Shown in pieces: positions 63,283 through 64,000 of a DNA stretch of 64,000 nt (positions are counted from its first letter, which is position 1; each line of letters starts with the position of its first letter). This DNA is from Halorubrum sodomense (GTDB lineage: Archaea; Halobacteriota; Halobacteria; Halobacteriales; Haloferacaceae). The stretch covers positions 677,800-741,799 of the forward strand of contig NZ_FOYN01000003.1 of NCBI RefSeq assembly GCF_900111935.1, in the 5' to 3' direction. The position numbers and the translations under genes are program-made. The notes under the pieces are model-generated. The model was not told the DNA's origin. It did no database searches and was given only the letters and a program-made list of their open reading frames with translations.

Positions 63283-63906
63283 CTACGTCCACTCGATCCG
63301 GTACACTTCGGTGTCGACGTCGCGCGCCTCGTCGGCGTGGTGGTCGAACTGCGCGTCGATCCGGAACTCGGCCGCGAACGCGTGCGTCACCTCGCCGCCC
63401 TCGTCGGCGGCGAACGACTCGACGAACTGCCGGCTCCCCGCGTTGTGGATCGAGTAGGAGACGGCAGCGAGGTCGCTCGCGACGGCGAGGAACGCGCGGT
63501 CGGCGTGTCTGTTCCCGTCTTGGGCGCCGAACGGGGGATTCATCACGACGGTGGCGGGTTCCGCGACGGCGAGCGGCGGGCGGGTGGCGTCGCCGCGGAC
63601 CCAGTGGACCGGTGCGCTGGCGGCGACGCGGCGCTCGTTGGCGCGGGCGGTCGCCAGCGCGTCGCCGTCGAGTTCGAGGCCGACGACGCGCGCGGGTCCG
63701 CGCAGCGCCGCGGCCAGCGCGAGCATCCCGGTGCCGGCGCCCAGGTCGATCACGGTGCGACCCTCGACGTCGCCGTGGAGGTCCGCGAGGTGGACGACGT
63801 GGGCCGCCAGCTCGGGCGGCGTCGGGTACTGTTCGAGGGCGGCGTCGGGACGCTCGAAGCCGGCGACGACGCCGAGCTTTGTCGCGAGCGACCGCTTCGT
63901 CGCCAT
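63283..63906 (-). CDS. METTL5-like RNA N6-adenine methyltransferase
   Basis: 207 residues. SAM motif VIDLGAGTGMLALAAAL and catalytic NPPFGAQ, plus an early EQYPTPPELAAHVV. METTL5 modifies 18S/16S-type rRNA in eukaryotes; archaeal relatives are predicted to do the same. The next minus-strand gene upstream ends 4 bases before its start. Confidence 0.88.
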   Translation of the reverse strand: MATKRSLATKLGVVAGFERPDAALEQYPTPPELAAHVVHLADLHGDVEGRTVIDLGAGTGMLALAAALRGPARVVGLELDGDALATARANERRVAASAPVHWVRGDATRPPLAVAEPATVVMNPPFGAQDGNRHADRAFLAVASDLAAVSYSIHNAGSRQFVESFAADEGGEVTHAFAAEFRIDAQFDHHADEARDVDTEVYRIEWT

Positions 63907-63909
63907 CGG

Positions 63910-64000
63910 TCAGGCGGCGCCGTCGCCCTCGACGCGGACGAGTTCGACTCCCTCGCGGTCGGCGCGTTCTGCGAGCGCCGCGAGCGCGGTGTGAACCTCC
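63910..64000 (-). CDS. 3' end of a CDS, cut by the window edge
   Basis: About 29 codons are visible, ending VELVRVEGDGAA and TGA at 63910-63912. Codon bias is coding. It probably forms an operon with the METTL5-like gene. Not enough sequence to name it. Confidence 0.5.
   Translation of the reverse strand, partial: EVHTALAALAERADREGVELVRVEGDGAA

Overview
The window is about 64 kb of GC-rich DNA from a halophilic archaeon of class Halobacteria. The evidence is very acidic proteins, Tat-type (RR) signal sequences on exported proteins, leaderless starts behind TATA boxes, and archaeal or haloarchaeal markers: GatE, RaSEA, archaeal Elp3, halocyanin, UPF0058, RqcH and a DUF790/Bax1 nuclease. A Halorubrum-like genus is my inference; no rRNA gene is present to test it.

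Layout. 1-4.7 kb: a carbohydrate ABC transporter on the minus strand (binding protein, two permeases, ATPase cut by the window edge). 4.9-10.8 kb: an aldo/keto reductase, a zinc-ribbon membrane protein, a GH13 glucosidase broken after about 34 codons, a GH68 levansucrase-type enzyme and a convergent GH32 fructosidase with an extra N-terminal domain. With the transporter this looks like a sucrose/fructan locus. 10.9-25 kb: mostly core genes (RaSEA archaeosine enzyme, 5'-nucleotidase, VanZ-like protein, methyltransferase, tungsten aldehyde ferredoxin oxidoreductase, AzlCD, TrmJ-like methylase, an enolase-like protein, FxsA), ending at tRNA-Ile(GAT).

25.2-31.8 kb is an accessory island beside tRNA-Ile. 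It holds a tyrosine integrase, a HicBA toxin-antitoxin pair plus a duplicated hicA tail, a lower-GC membrane protein of unknown function, a truncated Orc1/Cdc6, an AbrB antitoxin with a truncated VapC, a secreted beta-propeller protein and an insertion-sequence end. It reads as the remains of an integrated plasmid or virus.

31.8-36 kb: a PTS-driven dihydroxyacetone kinase (dhaKLM) facing ptsI-ptsH. Phosphate would pass from PEP through EI, HPr and DhaM to DhaL/DhaK. 36-64 kb: housekeeping genes (YchF GTPase, UspA, BirA, ferredoxin, PsiE-like protein, GatE, tRNA-Leu(GAG), DUF420 protein, halocyanin, PurF, RqcH, subtilase, Elp3, Bax1-like nuclease, an rRNA/tRNA m5C methylase, PAC2, MenF, a YedY/sulfite-oxidase-like protein, a rhomboid, a METTL5-like methylase).

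The most unusual signal is a family of about 0.2-0.4 kb structured repeats at 43.4, 53.8 and 55.6 kb. The unpaired blocks are conserved, while the stem sequences differ between copies and stay paired. The two copies at 53.8 and 55.6 kb flank the bax1-like gene in inverted orientation. A second small family, paired hairpins resembling IS200/IS605 (tnpB) right ends, sits exactly at two truncated genes (6.9 and 31.5 kb).
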